Shown in pieces: positions 1-12,289 of a DNA stretch of 64,000 bases. Under the pieces are notes generated by a model, which was not told the DNA's origin, ran no database searches, and saw nothing but the letters and a program-made list of their open reading frames with translations. Numbering within the stretch: the stretch's first letter is position 1; every line of letters begins with the position of its first letter. Both the position numbers and the translations under genes were made by a program. Origin of the DNA: Heterostelium album PN500 (taxonomy: Eukaryota > Evosea > Eumycetozoa > Acytosteliales > Acytosteliaceae); the NCBI RefSeq assembly GCF_000004825.1, contig NW_008805076.1, positions 1-64,000 on the forward strand. Direction: 5' to 3'.

Positions 1-2141
1 AGTTTAGAATTATAGGAATGATCATTATCTCAATATTACTCTTCAATATGTATCTTTTTAGAACACAAAAAGTAAACTTGAAGAGAGTGAATACTGAAAT
101 CATTGACTGAGCTTACATTTGGATTGAATATTATAACTCATTTACTTTCTTTAAATAATTATTATATTCTAAAGCTGTAACATCTTTTAAAATTGAAAAA
201 TAAATAAATATTGATATTATTATTACTATTGATAACGATATCTTAAGATCTATAAAATGAAAGTCAAAAATAAAAAATAAAAAATTTTAGTTGATCATAA
301 ACACTGAACATCAAAGTATTTTATTATTTTAATTGTTGTTTAGTTTTATTGTTGTTAACAACAACTTGCAATCATTTATCATTTTAACTAAACTATAGCT
401 TTATTAAACAAAAATTAGCATATTTTTTTTTGACCTCTATTATTATGCAAACTCTTGTAAAGATAATATAAAAGGTTAGTTAACTTTTATTCTTATTTAA
501 TCTACACTCTATCTTTTCTGTTTTTTATTCAATATAATATCGATTTAACTTGTTCATAGACAAAATATAATATTAATCATGATTCATACAACTTGGATTA
601 TCAAATATTTAAACTTTAACATATTTACACCAACAAAATAATCTTATATCAACTATCTTGAATCACAATTACACAATTATTAAGAATAACATAACAGAGA
701 AACCTATACTTTGATTATACAATCCTATACACTAATGATTTCAAGTTACTGAATGTTCATCACTATTATTCACACTTTATCTACAATGGGAAGTTGATTC
801 TCAATTCAAATATCTCATTTTATTTATTCATTTATTTATATAATTCATTTAATCAATCATTCATTAGTTTCCCATTCATAGACACATGATATAAATAAAA
901 AATAAATATAAGTCCTATATAATTTCAATAAATTAAATACTATACTATCATTTATTAATTTACTAATATTTTTAAACTTTAATGATATATAGATCAATAA
1001 TATGGTAATCATACAAACAAATATTCAAGACATTTTGAATTCTTTTGGAAGGATCTTTGAATAAGACATCTGCTCCACTGACCACACTTACTGTGCTTGA
1101 ATAACATATTGGATCTGTTGTTGGCACGAATACAATATTTTTCTTGTCCAAAGATGACAGTTTAACGACAATTAATCGATTAAATCATTGTAGAAACTCT
1201 GGAAAGTGATGCTATTCCTCTACTATCTACTTTGCAAACCTCAAATAAGAAGCATTGAACCTCTTCTATTATTTGGTAGGTTTTGTTAAACTATTTATTT
1301 ATTATAAATGAATAACTAACTAACCAACTATAGTTAAAAAGAGAATTGTTGAACCCATGGTGAAAGAGAAAAAAAAATAGTCTCTTGGTGAAATATCAAT
1401 ATTGCTCATAATAATATAGGACTGATAATGTACAAACGATTTAGATTTCAAGAAAGGATTGGTGGTGATGCACTATTTGAAGTAGATTATCTTACATTTA
1501 ATATTCTAAATCATTTAATCATTTAAAACCATCACAACACACCTATTCACTCAACCAATCAACCAACATCAATTCATCTAATCTTTATGATTAATTCATT
1601 AATTTTTAGATCAATTTTGACTATAAAAATGGTGATCACACCTATCGCGAACCAACAGAGTGATAAGAAATCGGTTAAGTAGACTTACAGATCATTAGAA
1701 AGATGAATCGGATCAACATATTAAGAATATACAATTTACAATTCAAACTTCATCCAATATTTTGAAGAACACACCAACCAATTTCACCTATCAAACTATT
1801 CAATAGTAATAATAACAACGAGAATTACAATTCAAATAATGAAAACTGTTTGCAGATATTATTTATGATGTGTTCAGTTTAAACGATCGTCTTTATCATT
1901 AATAAATAAATACAAAAGAAATGTATGATTTTCGACAATGTCGTACTCTTTCAACATCTGAATGATTGTAACGTTGGCTCTTGTAGCTTACATTTGATTC
2001 TAATCTGTGATTCATTACTTTTAAAAAAAAAACAAGTGGTAGCATTTATAAATAATGATAGAATTATTTTACTTTATGTACTTCACAAACAACAATAAAA
2101 TGGCATGGTAATAAAACTTTTACTATTTATTTTTACAAATT
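1..2141. other. A+T-rich intergenic region with degraded coding-like scraps
   Basis: No gene can be supported in this 2.1 kb. It is A+T-rich with many short direct and inverted words. The only part that reads like protein is the minus-strand stretch listed separately at 972-1266. A second scrap, minus strand near 1921-1990, is open and has mixed codons (it contains IIQMLKEYDI) but no start or splice signals that I trust. Confidence 0.6.
972..1266 (-). pseudogene. Coding-like remnant, family not recognised
   Basis: Read on the minus strand, this stretch has codon use and residue mix of a dictyostelid protein (it includes LSSLDKKNIVFVPTTDP and then SGADVLFKDPSKRIQNVLN), ending at a TAA. It is not continuously open: the upstream and downstream halves lie in different frames. 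No start codon or clear splice site accounts for the change. I do not recognise the family, and a miscalled intron cannot be excluded. It is best treated as a broken or partial gene. Confidence 0.3.
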
Positions 2142-2777
2142 TTATATTTCCTGCACTATTTGTTGGTGAAAGTTGGTTGAAGTCTGACCATTGATTATAT
2201 TATAGATGGAATTGGAGGATGATGATAGTGAGTTTGTTATGGAAGAAGATGAAGAGAGCGAAGTCGATGCTGTGTCTGGTGAAAAGTTTAAACTGTTGTT
2301 TGCTGAATTCAAGGCATGTTGGCTTTTGAGTATATCTCTTAGATATCTGCTAGCTTCATCGTAGAAATGATTTTGATTTCTTCCTTTTACCATCGACCAT
2401 CCATTTACATCGCAAATATAAGAAACTCCTTTTGTTCTTAGAATATCGAATCCACAAATAAATTGTCTAAATATTCTATTAATTTGAATTGCATGTCTTG
2501 ATTCCAACTCTATAATAATAATATTTTACTAATTAATATTTATTTGTCAAGTATTATACGAGAGCACTTATTAAGATAATTACCACTTAGATTTGTTTCA
2601 GTTCTTTTTTCTTTTCCAAGACAATTTCTCTCGACGTGTCCATCTACTGATGGTGATTTACGTAACTCAGCATAAGCTTGAGTTGGTGTTGAATATACTT
2701 TTACATCTTTTGCATCATCTAATGTTACAAATTCTTCGTAAATATAAGATCCATTGGTTCTTATATTATTAACTATG

Positions 2778-2811
<34 letters not shown>

Positions 2812-3622
2812 AATTATTTTTTCCCAAAAGTAATATCATTATCACTAACCTTCTGGAAGGTAAATACTAGAGTTATTTCCAACTTTTCTGAACAGTCTTC
2901 TACAACCACCTCCTTGTGACTTTGGATAATAAATATTTATATTGTGATCTTCAGCATCGAATGGCTTTTCAATAAACGGCTTATATATTCTTTCTCCATT
3001 ACACTATTTGGTTTAATAAGAAAAAAAAAAACATTAGATTCGATCGAAAAAAGTCTGAACTATATACATACTTCAATAAAATCTTCATTTTCAACATATT
3101 TTGTTGTCTCATTCGATTCACGAACGATATAAATTTTTCTTGGTGTCGGAATATTGTTTTTTTCAAGCATTTGATAAAAGGACTTTCTATTCGTCAAGAG
3201 TCTTTGTGATTTTAGATGATTTATTTCATATGGTTTTCTTAATTCAGAATATTTAATTGCTAGAGGATTTATAGGATTAGATTTATTTACACTATATAAT
3301 AATTTAAAGGTTTTTTTTTTTTTTTTTTTTTTTGATAATTTACCTTTTTCAAGCGGAAATCCAGTTGAATAGAAACTTAGAAAGGCATCACAGATTGGCC
3401 ACTCTTCGATCGACTTTAAGAATATGGTGTCCTTATCAAATATCTTGATTTCCAGCTCTTCGTATCTTATTAATTTTTCAATGAATGTTCTCATTGGAGC
3501 AGAACTAGAAATTTAATCAACAAAATATTAATTATTTAAATTATTTTTATATAATTTTAATATATTGCATACTCTAACTTTTCCTCCATAGCACAAATAC
3601 CCAATATTATTTTGATAGACAT
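2142..3622 (-). CDS. PPIP5K/VIP1-type inositol-pyrophosphate kinase, kinase domain only
   Basis: Six exons: 3573-3622, 3344-3504, 3259-3072, 3003-2850, 2772-2584 and 2509-2142, giving about 369 residues. The family is the ATP-grasp kinase that phosphorylates the 1-position of IP6/5-IP7 to make IP7/IP8. Family motifs appear in order: start [11 protein letters not shown], then [20 protein letters not shown], the [10 protein letters not shown] nucleotide-site motif, [46 protein letters not shown] and the metal-binding [13 protein letters not shown]. Normal family members exceed 1,000 residues because a histidine-acid-phosphatase domain follows. Here the protein ends about 60 residues after the kinase in a Ser/Thr/Asn-rich tail with a clean TAA. 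Kinase residues look intact. Exon joins restore the family sequence exactly, so I am confident of the model. Two introns contain runs of more than 20 A or T. Confidence 0.85.
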
Positions 3623-6188
3623 TTTTGTGTAATTCCAATGTGAAATGAAAAAACGAGTGTAATATTACTTTTGATGTTCAAATGTGTGTGTGTAATAAAA
3701 AAATAAAAAATATATAAAAGAAAAATTTTGATTGTAGATAATGAATAATAGAATAAAATAAATAATAAATAAATAAAATAAAAGATTTTTGATTATATTT
3801 ATATAGAAATATCAAAAATGTATTAATATATATAAAATATATATAGATATGTGGACTACAGTTATGATGTAATAATAAAATTGATTATTATAATAAGATA
3901 AATTTATCGATTAAGATAATAGTTTATAATAAAAAGGACAGTTTTGATGTTGTCTCTAATGATCAAATCCCAATTTATATTGATTGAAATTTAATTTTAT
4001 GTTAAAATGTAATTGAGCCAATTACTCTAAAGTAATCAGATTATATAGTGGAGTGAGTTAAGTAAGTGTGTTTAGTTGTATATTAATGTATTGTATTTAT
4101 CTATTCAATGCTTTGTTATGTACAGAGTGAAAGAAGTTGATGATTTGAGTTGAGTTGTGGTAATTAATACTTGTGGATATAAAGAAGATGAGGTGTGAAA
4201 GTGGAAAATATATAAATATAATCGCAATCAACAATACAAAATCTTATCGAGTGATAATGATGATTATCATAAATAACGTCACAAACTATACTGCTACTAC
4301 TACTTATAAATTACTATAATATTACGATTATTGACTATTGAGTGATTGGCTTAGATGAGATCTTTAACTCTAGATAAATTAGGTGTTGTTGTTGTATTTA
4401 TCTTGTTGTTGTTGTTGTATACGATTGGTATGAAACTGTAGGTAATCAATTGATTTTGAGGTGGAAAACCAACGCGTGATGGATTATGCTACAATGATTG
4501 TAATTGCGATTCAAATGCTAGATTATTATTCTATTCCACTCTAATATACACTCGGAATTTGTAACCTTTACAGAGCGATTATTAATTGGACGGTCTGACA
4601 CGCTGTTTTTTTTGCTTCTAATTTGAAGAAATCCACTCACTACTTAAATGTGTTTGATATTACTGCTGTTATTAATGATTGATTTGGATAAATTGATGAA
4701 ATACTAATTATTGTTATATTTTATACAATTATTATTTATTTTTTTGTTTCTAATGATATTGGTATTAAAGTATTAATTTGCTATTATTGCTATATTTATT
4801 AATGATGTTTTCTTTGTATACCAAAGGTTTGAATATTTTTTCAGACAAATTTGTCCTGCTACTACTACTCGTGGTAAAGTGTTGTATGTGGTGTTGTCTT
4901 GTGTTTTGTGTTGTGTTGTGTTGTTTTTGTTTTTTGGTTAAGTTTCGTTTGATAAAAGACTATGGTTGTACTAGTATGTATATTATTGACATATCCAAAA
5001 TTAACTAATATCAGAAAACAAAATAACTTGCAAGAAAATACATCTATATTAGGAAAGTGTATGGAAATCAATCACCTTTTAAATATTCCTTGGATTATTG
5101 TTATTTGTGTATGATTATTTGTTGAGTAATAAAATAAAAAACAACAGTAAAGTGAAAAATGAGGTTATTTTTGTGGTGTTTGATTTTTTTATTTTTGTTT
5201 GTTGTGGTTTCAAAAAAAAAATCCAAATTTCTGTTTCTGATTTTTTTGTTAACAATAATTGTTAAACTGGTGTTAAGAAATCTGGGTGTCTAAAGATTCA
5301 AAAATAGAATAAATAAGTTTTAATTTTTAAAATGTATATTAGTTTTATGAAAGAATGATGTAAAAATAGTTGAGTGTTTTTGAAATAAGCTCAAAAACAA
5401 CATGTTTAGTGAAAAAAAAAAAAAAAAAAACCAAAAACCAAAAAAAAAAAAAAAAAAAGTTTTTGAAAATTTGGAAATTTCATTGTCCTGGTGGTTATAA
5501 GATTGTATGAAAAATAATTGCTAATGATTTTCAAAAAAAAAAAACTTTCTTTTGTGATACAGATCCACAACCTATTAATATGAAGATTGTTTGGAAACTT
5601 TAATATTAACATTCAGAAACTAACAAATAAAGTTCATAAATAATTACAATCAACATTCTAATTTTATTATTATAACAATAATAGATTTTTTTTTTTTCCT
5701 TTAATTTTAAAAATATTAGAATTTCATCTGAGAACTGACATATATCCGACCAAAGAAAATTAATATTATAATTATTTTGTTTAATTTCATGAGATTAAAT
5801 CAATTAACAATATGCATATGATATTATATGATAAAGTTGAAATAAAAAAAAATCTTTTTTTAAATTAAAAATAAAAAAAATTATTTGTATAAAAATATAA
5901 TGTAATAAGATATGGTGGTGAATGAAAATTAATCCTAGGAATTCGATATATAAATTAAAACTAATTTTTTAGAGTCTTTCTTATAGCCTTATCTCTGCTG
6001 TCCCAGAGCTTGATAAAGGAAATAATATAATCTACACCTTTTTTGAAACTCATTTTTTATATAAAAAATAACTAAAAATAAAATAATTGATTTCTTTTCC
6101 TTATCTTTTATTTTATAAAAACAAGCTAGATTTTTTTATTTTATTAATTTTTTTTTATATTACAATCGATTTTACAAATTTTTTATTT
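3623..6188. other. Intergenic region, 2.6 kb
   Basis: Very A+T-rich, with long A runs near 5410-5458 and G/T-rich stretches near 4380-4440 and 4870-4940. Nothing here looks like a full gene. One short open stretch at 5961-6053 is listed separately. The part next to 3622 is the promoter side of the PPIP5K-like gene. Confidence 0.6.
5961..6053 (-). other. Possible short exon or micro-ORF (30 codons)
   Basis: An ATG on the minus strand opens 30 codons (MSFKKGVDYIISFIKLWDSR then DKAIRKTLKN) ending in TAG, with much higher information content than the flanking DNA. The FIKLWDSRDKAIR part recalls the amino-terminal helix of PEX11-type peroxisomal proteins (usual pattern: GRDK followed by R and an aromatic helix). 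That is a memory-based impression and not a firm match. No downstream exon was found, so this is either a remnant first exon or a micro-protein. Confidence 0.25.
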
Positions 6189-7004
6189 TTAATCTAAACA
6201 TAAAGATCCTCTACGTCTTTGTGATTGGATGGAGGCTATGGTTGGAGATCGAGGCGATTGTGATCCGTCTGCAGAAATACCGATTGTTGGAAAATATGAA
6301 AACATCGAGACCCATTTTATCCAGTTCTTTTTGAATTTTGCTTTCTTTGAAGTATCGATTGCATCACCGTCTTCATCGACCAACTCAATTTCTCCATCGG
6401 ATGTATGACTTTTGGTTTCGTCGTCAGCAGAAACAGTTTCTTGATCGTTGTACTCATAGTCAGAGTCATCTTCATAGTTTTGCTCTTCATCAATTGCCTC
6501 TGTTGGGTATCCATCATCCATGTATGACTCGTCTTTAGAGTTTTCATCTAAGTTTATTCTCTTTTTGGTTGCGCCCGAGGCATCACCAGCTCTATTACTA
6601 CTCGATTTCTTAACCATTTTCTTTTTACTTTTTTCTTGTTTCTTTTTCTCCTTCTCTTTCTCTCTCAATTCCTTTTCCTTTTCCTTTTCTTTCTCTCTCA
6701 TTTCTTTTTCTTTCTCTTTCTCACGTTCCTTCTCTAATTGGAGAGCCTCATCGAAATCATCTTTTTGCTTGGCTTGCCAGAATGATCTTCCACGAGACAG
6801 TTTTTTGGATGACATATTTGGCGAAGAGGGTGCACTCATTGGGGAAGGGTCTTCATCTTTATTATAGAATCTTGGTGATGCCACTGGAGATGTACTTCCA
6901 TTTTCTTCTGTTTTTTTCGATCTAAGATCACCAATAGTTTTAATTCTATTTAAAATTGGTCTCACCTTTTTCTCACTCTGGATAATAGTATTATTCTTTT
7001 CCAT
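6189..7004 (-). CDS. Highly charged hypothetical protein with KE-rich helix
   Basis: A single-exon gene of 271 residues, not recognised. The amino-terminal third is rich in Ser-Pro pairs (GSTSPVASPR, DPSPMSAPSSP), suggesting phosphorylation by proline-directed kinases. Residues about 90-135 are an almost pure Lys/Glu/Arg run (REKEKEKE type), predicted to form one long charged helix or coiled coil. Then comes a Lys/Ser patch that could act as a nuclear signal, an acidic Asp/Glu/Tyr region, and a short conserved-looking hydrophobic segment (NWIKWVSMFSYFPTIG). The end is basic (QSQRRRGSLCLD) and includes an RRGS site of protein-kinase-A type. Codon use and the A+T-rich flanks support a real gene. 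The open frame seen opposite the KE repeat is a repeat shadow. Confidence 0.65.
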   Translation of the reverse strand: MEKNNTIIQSEKKVRPILNRIKTIGDLRSKKTEENGSTSPVASPRFYNKDEDPSPMSAPSSPNMSSKKLSRGRSFWQAKQKDDFDEALQLEKEREKEKEKEMREKEKEKEKELREKEKEKKKQEKSKKKMVKKSSSNRAGDASGATKKRINLDENSKDESYMDDGYPTEAIDEEQNYEDDSDYEYNDQETVSADDETKSHTSDGEIELVDEDGDAIDTSKKAKFKKNWIKWVSMFSYFPTIGISADGSQSPRSPTIASIQSQRRRGSLCLD

Positions 7005-8346
7005 TTTACAAAAATGATGAGTATAGAAATAGTTATTTACAAATGATGAGTTATTATATTATACAAGAAGGTTTGAAAATGTTTAAAAAGTGATATAAAT
7101 ATAAAGAATATATCTTTTTGTAATAGAATAAATAAAATTTTATCTTAAAGATATTTTAGTAATACACAATAAATAAATAAAAATAAATTTTATTTTATTT
7201 GTGGGAATTGATTAATAGTACATATATAAAAAATGTAGAACAAACAAGGTGGTTTTATATTATATTTTGTAATGAAAAAATAGTAATGGTATTAAAGTAA
7301 TAGTAACAATAAGTAGTATTAGATTGGAAAAAAAATGTAGTGTATCAAACTAGTTAAAGCATTAATATTTTAATGATTTTAGTTTTGTGCAATTTAAATT
7401 TATTTGATTTTGAAAATAAATTATTGTTTTTATTATAGTTGTATCTCCCCCAGAGTCATACATTTCCTCACAATGATCAACAAAACAAGATAAAAAAGAG
7501 TAACTGATAATACTATTCATTTCCTCATTAACCAACATAACGAATAGTAAACACATGATTTTGGGTAATGAGAGATCTAAACAAGAAACAAATCACTCTT
7601 ACCTCCTTCTATGCTTTTCAATTGTGATTTTGAAGTAAACACATAAAAAACAAAATCAACCACCATACTGATCTAGAATAACAATAACACATTCACACAA
7701 CACACAATTTTAATATTAAATTTTAAAAATAAATAAAATGTAGTGTTCAAAAAATAATTTAAATTTCGCCTAAAAAAAGAGCTAGCTATTTTATAAACAC
7801 ACTTGATTAATAAGGTGGATGCCACTAAAGATAATAAATAAGGTTAGGAAACACACATTTACTTATTGGAATTTATTGTTTGATATATTTAGATTAATAT
7901 TTAAAAACATCAAACTACAATTGAACTAAACAAACAAAATAGAGAATAAAAGCAATTTAAATATTTTTTTTGTTATAGTATTAAAACCCAGGACACTCAC
8001 CCTAAATCCTATCAATCAATAAAAGCTTTATTCACATCATTCAATAATAGCAGTTACAAACAGATCAACACTTTATCATTCTTGAATGAAACCGCAGAGT
8101 TGTGAAAATATTAAAAATAGGTATCTATTTTAATTTTGGGTTGTATAGTCGGTTATTGGTATTATTTCAAAGAATCTATATTTAAATTTAAGTCTAGTTA
8201 ATTCTTAAAATATATTTTAACTGTTTAATTTGCTTTTGAAAACGATCAATAAAATAATTAGTTTTTTTTTTAGTAACAATGATTTGAAATTTAAAATTGA
8301 GAGTGTGCAAACTAATTGAATGATTGATTTAAAGTCTTGTTTATTA
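7005..8346. other. Intergenic region with one exon-like stretch
   Basis: This lies between the end of the pwp2 gene and the start of the charged protein gene, both on the minus strand, so the part near 7004 is promoter. On the plus strand, 7979-8105 follows a good acceptor (TTGTTATAG) and stays open for about 40 codons (TQDTHPKSYQSIKALF onward) to a TGA. No partner exon was found, so it is recorded as exon-like only. A 64-codon open frame at 7362-7556 (minus) has poor composition and was not accepted. Confidence 0.5.
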
Positions 8347-11300
8347 TCAATTTTTATTTGATTTTATCTTCTTATTTCTCAATGGTTGTTGTTGTTCTTC
8401 TTCCTCTTCCTCTTCCTCTTCTTCACCATCCTCTTCATTTTCTTCCTCTTCACTATCAGTAGTTGGTTCTTCTTTTTCAACCTTGACATTGACTTCTTGT
8501 TTTTCTATGTTGAATATCGATATTTGTTCGAAATAATCCAATGTATATTTATTATCATCACATCTGTTATGTTGAAATAGATTAGCATATTTAAATCGAT
8601 TAACTTTTTTTTTGTTTATACATACACTTGAGATAAATTATTATAGTTTTGAGCTATACATTTTTGAAGGTTTCTAAGTGATTCGATCATTGCTAGACTG
8701 TTGGTCTTGAAGAACTTTCCGTGATAGGTCAACAAATAGAGAATCCAAGACATTTGGAATTCTAAATGTGGCTTTCTTTCAAAGATATAACTGATAAACT
8801 TTATGAAATTCTTTAGATAGTATTGAGGGAATTCATGACAAACAAATGCAATGTTGTCAATTGGAATCGATTCAAATACTTCCTCGATAATTGACTTTTC
8901 ATTCAATTTCAAACTCATCTAGATTAAGAGAATTTTATATATTAGTTAAAATTGATCAGTTTTTTTTTTTTTTGATGATTCCAAATATTTGTTTTAATAC
9001 ATTACAATTAATGCTTTAAGATATTCTTTATCATTTAGAGTGGATCGAATGGATTCTGGGTTGATGTCCATTGAGAGATCTGTGGGATCGAAAAATAGAT
9101 TTTCGTCGAGTGAGTAGATCATTAGACCTTCGGTAGTGGTGGCTGCCCAAGCACGACCAGTCGGTGAAATAGCGAGATCGAATGTTTTAATCTTCTTTTT
9201 GGTGGAACGTTTAGCAAGATCACCTCTCTTTACACCTGGAAGTGAGTGTTCGTGACGCTTTTCGTCCTCCTCATAGTCCTCCTCCATCATATCAACGTGT
9301 CCAAACTCTGTGACTTTGCGCCATGTGTGATTATCAAAGATTCCATCCAGCGACATATTATGTGATGTCTGGTATTTCTTGAGGAGAATCTGTTGATCGA
9401 CGTGATAGATACAGATGTACTTGGAGTCACCACCGGCAATCAAACACTGACCATTTGGAGTGAATGCGATTCTGCTGAATGCACGACCCGATGCGCTGTT
9501 CTTGACCATCTTTTGGTCGGCGGCTGCTCTTCCACCCATAATGTCGTGTCTACCATCAATAATTCCAACCTGTGTCCAATTGGCAGTCTCGAATATCTGA
9601 ATGGAACCGTCTAGTGTCGATACGGCGAATCTCGATCCATCCGGTGAATATGCTATCGCCAAAACATCGGATTTGTTTATAATATTCTCTTTTGTGGCAC
9701 CATCCTCAAAGAGATCCCAAACACGGATAGTTTTGTCCCATGAACCAGATGCCAGCATCGAAGTGGATGGGTCGAATGCTACACTTGAAACTGGTGAGGT
9801 ATGTCCCGATAAAACATCGGTTAAACGACCGGTTCTAATGGACCAAACATATATTTCAAAGGTATCTACACAACCGGCAACTACAATTTCACCGGCAGCA
9901 TCGATGGCCAATGAAGAGAACTGCGACTTATTGGGCGATACAAACGTACGGAAGTTACGATAACGCAACAAGTCGAATGCACGAACAGTTCCATCCAAAC
10001 TAGCAGAGAATACGGCGTTTTGGCTACCAACAGGAGAGTAACGAATGGCTGTAACTGGTGCTTCGTGCTCTGAGAAAGTAACAAAACAGTAACCAGACTG
10101 TGTGTTCCAGATCTTGACTTTGCCGTCATCACCACCAGTGGCAATGGTCTGTCCATCTGGAGAATAAGCCATCGTAGACATATTGTAAGAGTGTCCCTGT
10201 TGCTTGAGGATATAAGTTTCCGAACGCCATTCCCATACCAATAGCTGTCCTAACTCCTTTGAAGCAAATGCCATCCACTCTCCGGTGGAATTGAAGGCAA
10301 CCGATGTGATGGCCTGATTTGAGATGTTCAAACGATATAACTCCTGATACTCTGGCATCTGGTGGAGTGTGAACAAACCATTGGAAAGACCGATAACCAG
10401 TAGTCCTCCAATTTTGTGATACTGACACGACTTTACACGAACCGACTGAGATGTTTCGAAACGGTTGAAACTAGTATATATCCATCTGCCTTTTGCTCTT
10501 TTGTTTCTGTTTTTTTGATCGTCACCAAATGCGCTCGCTGCTTTCTCTTGTTGTAGATTCTCTGTGGTAACAATGATATCTGGATTCTCTGTTGACAAGT
10601 TATTTTGAAGTTTCTGCAACTTGATCTCCTCTTCACTCATGTAACGCCATTGTACAAGTCCCTTCTTTGACACTGCGAAAATCAAAGTCGAATCTTTATT
10701 ACCAAAGTAAGCTCGAACCGGTTGTGAACCTTGAACTTGGAATAAATGTGGTCTATCATTTCCTTCTCTAACAAACAAAGTTCCACCTTTACATGCTATC
10801 AATAACTTCCTAAAGAAATAAAATAAAATAAAATGAAATTATCATTAATATTATAATACTACATCGTATCACATATAGTTTTCTAACAACATACTTTGAA
10901 TCGTTTGACCAGTCTAATGATACTATTTTTTGAGAATGTTGGAACAACGAAAGTCTAACCATTGGATTCAGTGACTTTTGAATGATTGGTGATTTATAGA
11001 TATATACTCTTCTGTCGATACCGAATGCAACCATACTTCCATTCGGAGAGAATTCAATACTTGATGGTGTCTCTTTAAATTTACACTCACCCAACTGAAC
11101 ATGTCTTTGTAAATTGATAATTGCTGTATAACCATCTAAAAATATACAATAATAAATGAATTAATTAGTATAACTTTTAGCTTATGATTATTACTATTGT
11201 AACTACTTACTTTCATCTGATGCAATTAAAATCTTTCCATTTGGTGAAAGAGCAATTATTTTGATATCTCTGTGTGTTTCTATTGGTAGGGTGATAGAAT

Positions 11301-11439
11301 TATGATTTACTAAATCAAATACTGTCAATCTGTTACCGACTGGACTGATAACAGAGTTACCGTCAGGAGTGAACAGAATATTACCTCCACTATATACAGT
11401 TCCCAAAAGATTTGAGAATTGATAACCAAACTTCATCAT
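8347..11439 (-). CDS. pwp2: Periodic tryptophan protein 2 (UTP1), SSU processome WD40 protein
   Basis: Five exons: 11439-11211, 11135-10895, 10809-9006, 8918-8626 and 8563-8347, about 927 residues. Pwp2/Utp1 is a core member of the UTP-B complex of the nucleolar small-subunit processome, needed for early cleavages of pre-rRNA. The first 700 or so residues form many WD40 repeats (for example AYSPDGQTIATGGDDGKVKIW and ASGSWDKTIRVWDLF). The characteristic NRFETSQSVRVKSC, YKYI-type and HVDMMEEDYEED segments of the family follow. The last two exons carry the Utp12 domain (MSLKLNEKSIIEEVFE to NLQKCIAQN) and an acidic Glu-run tail ending in basic residues. The length matches orthologues. The gene is divergent from the first lysozyme gene. 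Confidence 0.93.
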
Positions 11440-12289
11440 CTTTATTCAAAAGACTTTGTCTAATTAATCAAAGTGATATGATCAAATTTATAACTTAAAA
11501 TTTAATAAATTTAATTTTCATAAATAATCAATCGTTCGTTTTTTTTTTTTCAAATTTTTAAAAAAAATGGTTTTTTTTTAAAAAAATAAAATAAAATAAA
11601 GTTTTTTGTTTTTTTTCAATAATTATAATATGATGATAAAAAAAGTTATTTATATAAAATTTGTTTCAGTCTTAAACTTTTTTATATCTTGAAGATCTTT
11701 ATGTTTCTTAAAAAAAAAATTTTTATTAGGAGTTTATTTTTTTTAAAACTAAAGTAGTTCCGTTCCTGCTTATTAAAAGTTCTGTAGTCTTTTTTTTTTC
11801 TCTTTTGTTGTTTGTTGATTAAAAATACTCAAAGAGTTGAATATGCTGAAGGTTAAAAATGATCATTTTAATTTTCAAAAAGTGTTTGTAGACTTCATCT
11901 GAAGATTTTAAATTTTAATCCTGGTAATTTATTAATAGTTATTTTATAAAGTAATGTATCAAATATAAATTATTTGAATTTAAAAAGATTTCAATTTACC
12001 TTTCTCCAAACAAAAACAAATCTTATTTATATTTCTTACACAGTTTGTTTGCTTTTTGCCCTACAATCGAAAATATCTTTATTTTAAAGAGATGATTGTT
12101 TGGAGAAAAAAAAAAGGTGGTACTATCAATCCCAAACCCTAAAAGATATTTTAGATTTTTCTCCTTATTTTTGATTTTTTTTAGAAATTGATTTTTAGTA
12201 TAAATGGGATTTAGATATTGTTTGTTTGCAATATCTACATTTTACTTTTTTTTTTTTCAGTGATAAATTTGTATTACTTTAGTTAGAAT
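11440..12289. promoter_or_regulatory. Divergent promoter region, pwp2 / lysozyme
   Basis: An 850-nt region between two divergent starts. A TATA-like box (TATAAAT) lies at 12199-12205, about 85 nt upstream of the lysozyme ATG, followed by a T-rich tract ending in CAG just before the start codon. Homopolymer T tracts near 12247 and 11560-11590 are typical of dictyostelid promoters. No gene is visible. Confidence 0.45.

Noticed and set aside
1-2141. Possible mobile-element remnant in the first 2 kb
   Set aside because: No terminal repeats, target duplications or recognisable element domains were seen; the protein-like piece is unassigned.
4778-5071. Overlapping open frames on both strands (76 and 68 codons)
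   Set aside because: Simple G/T-rich sequence with Cys/Leu runs on one strand and Thr/Lys runs on the other; no gene features.
7362-7556. 64-codon minus-strand frame
   Set aside because: No signal peptide, motif or splice context; random composition.
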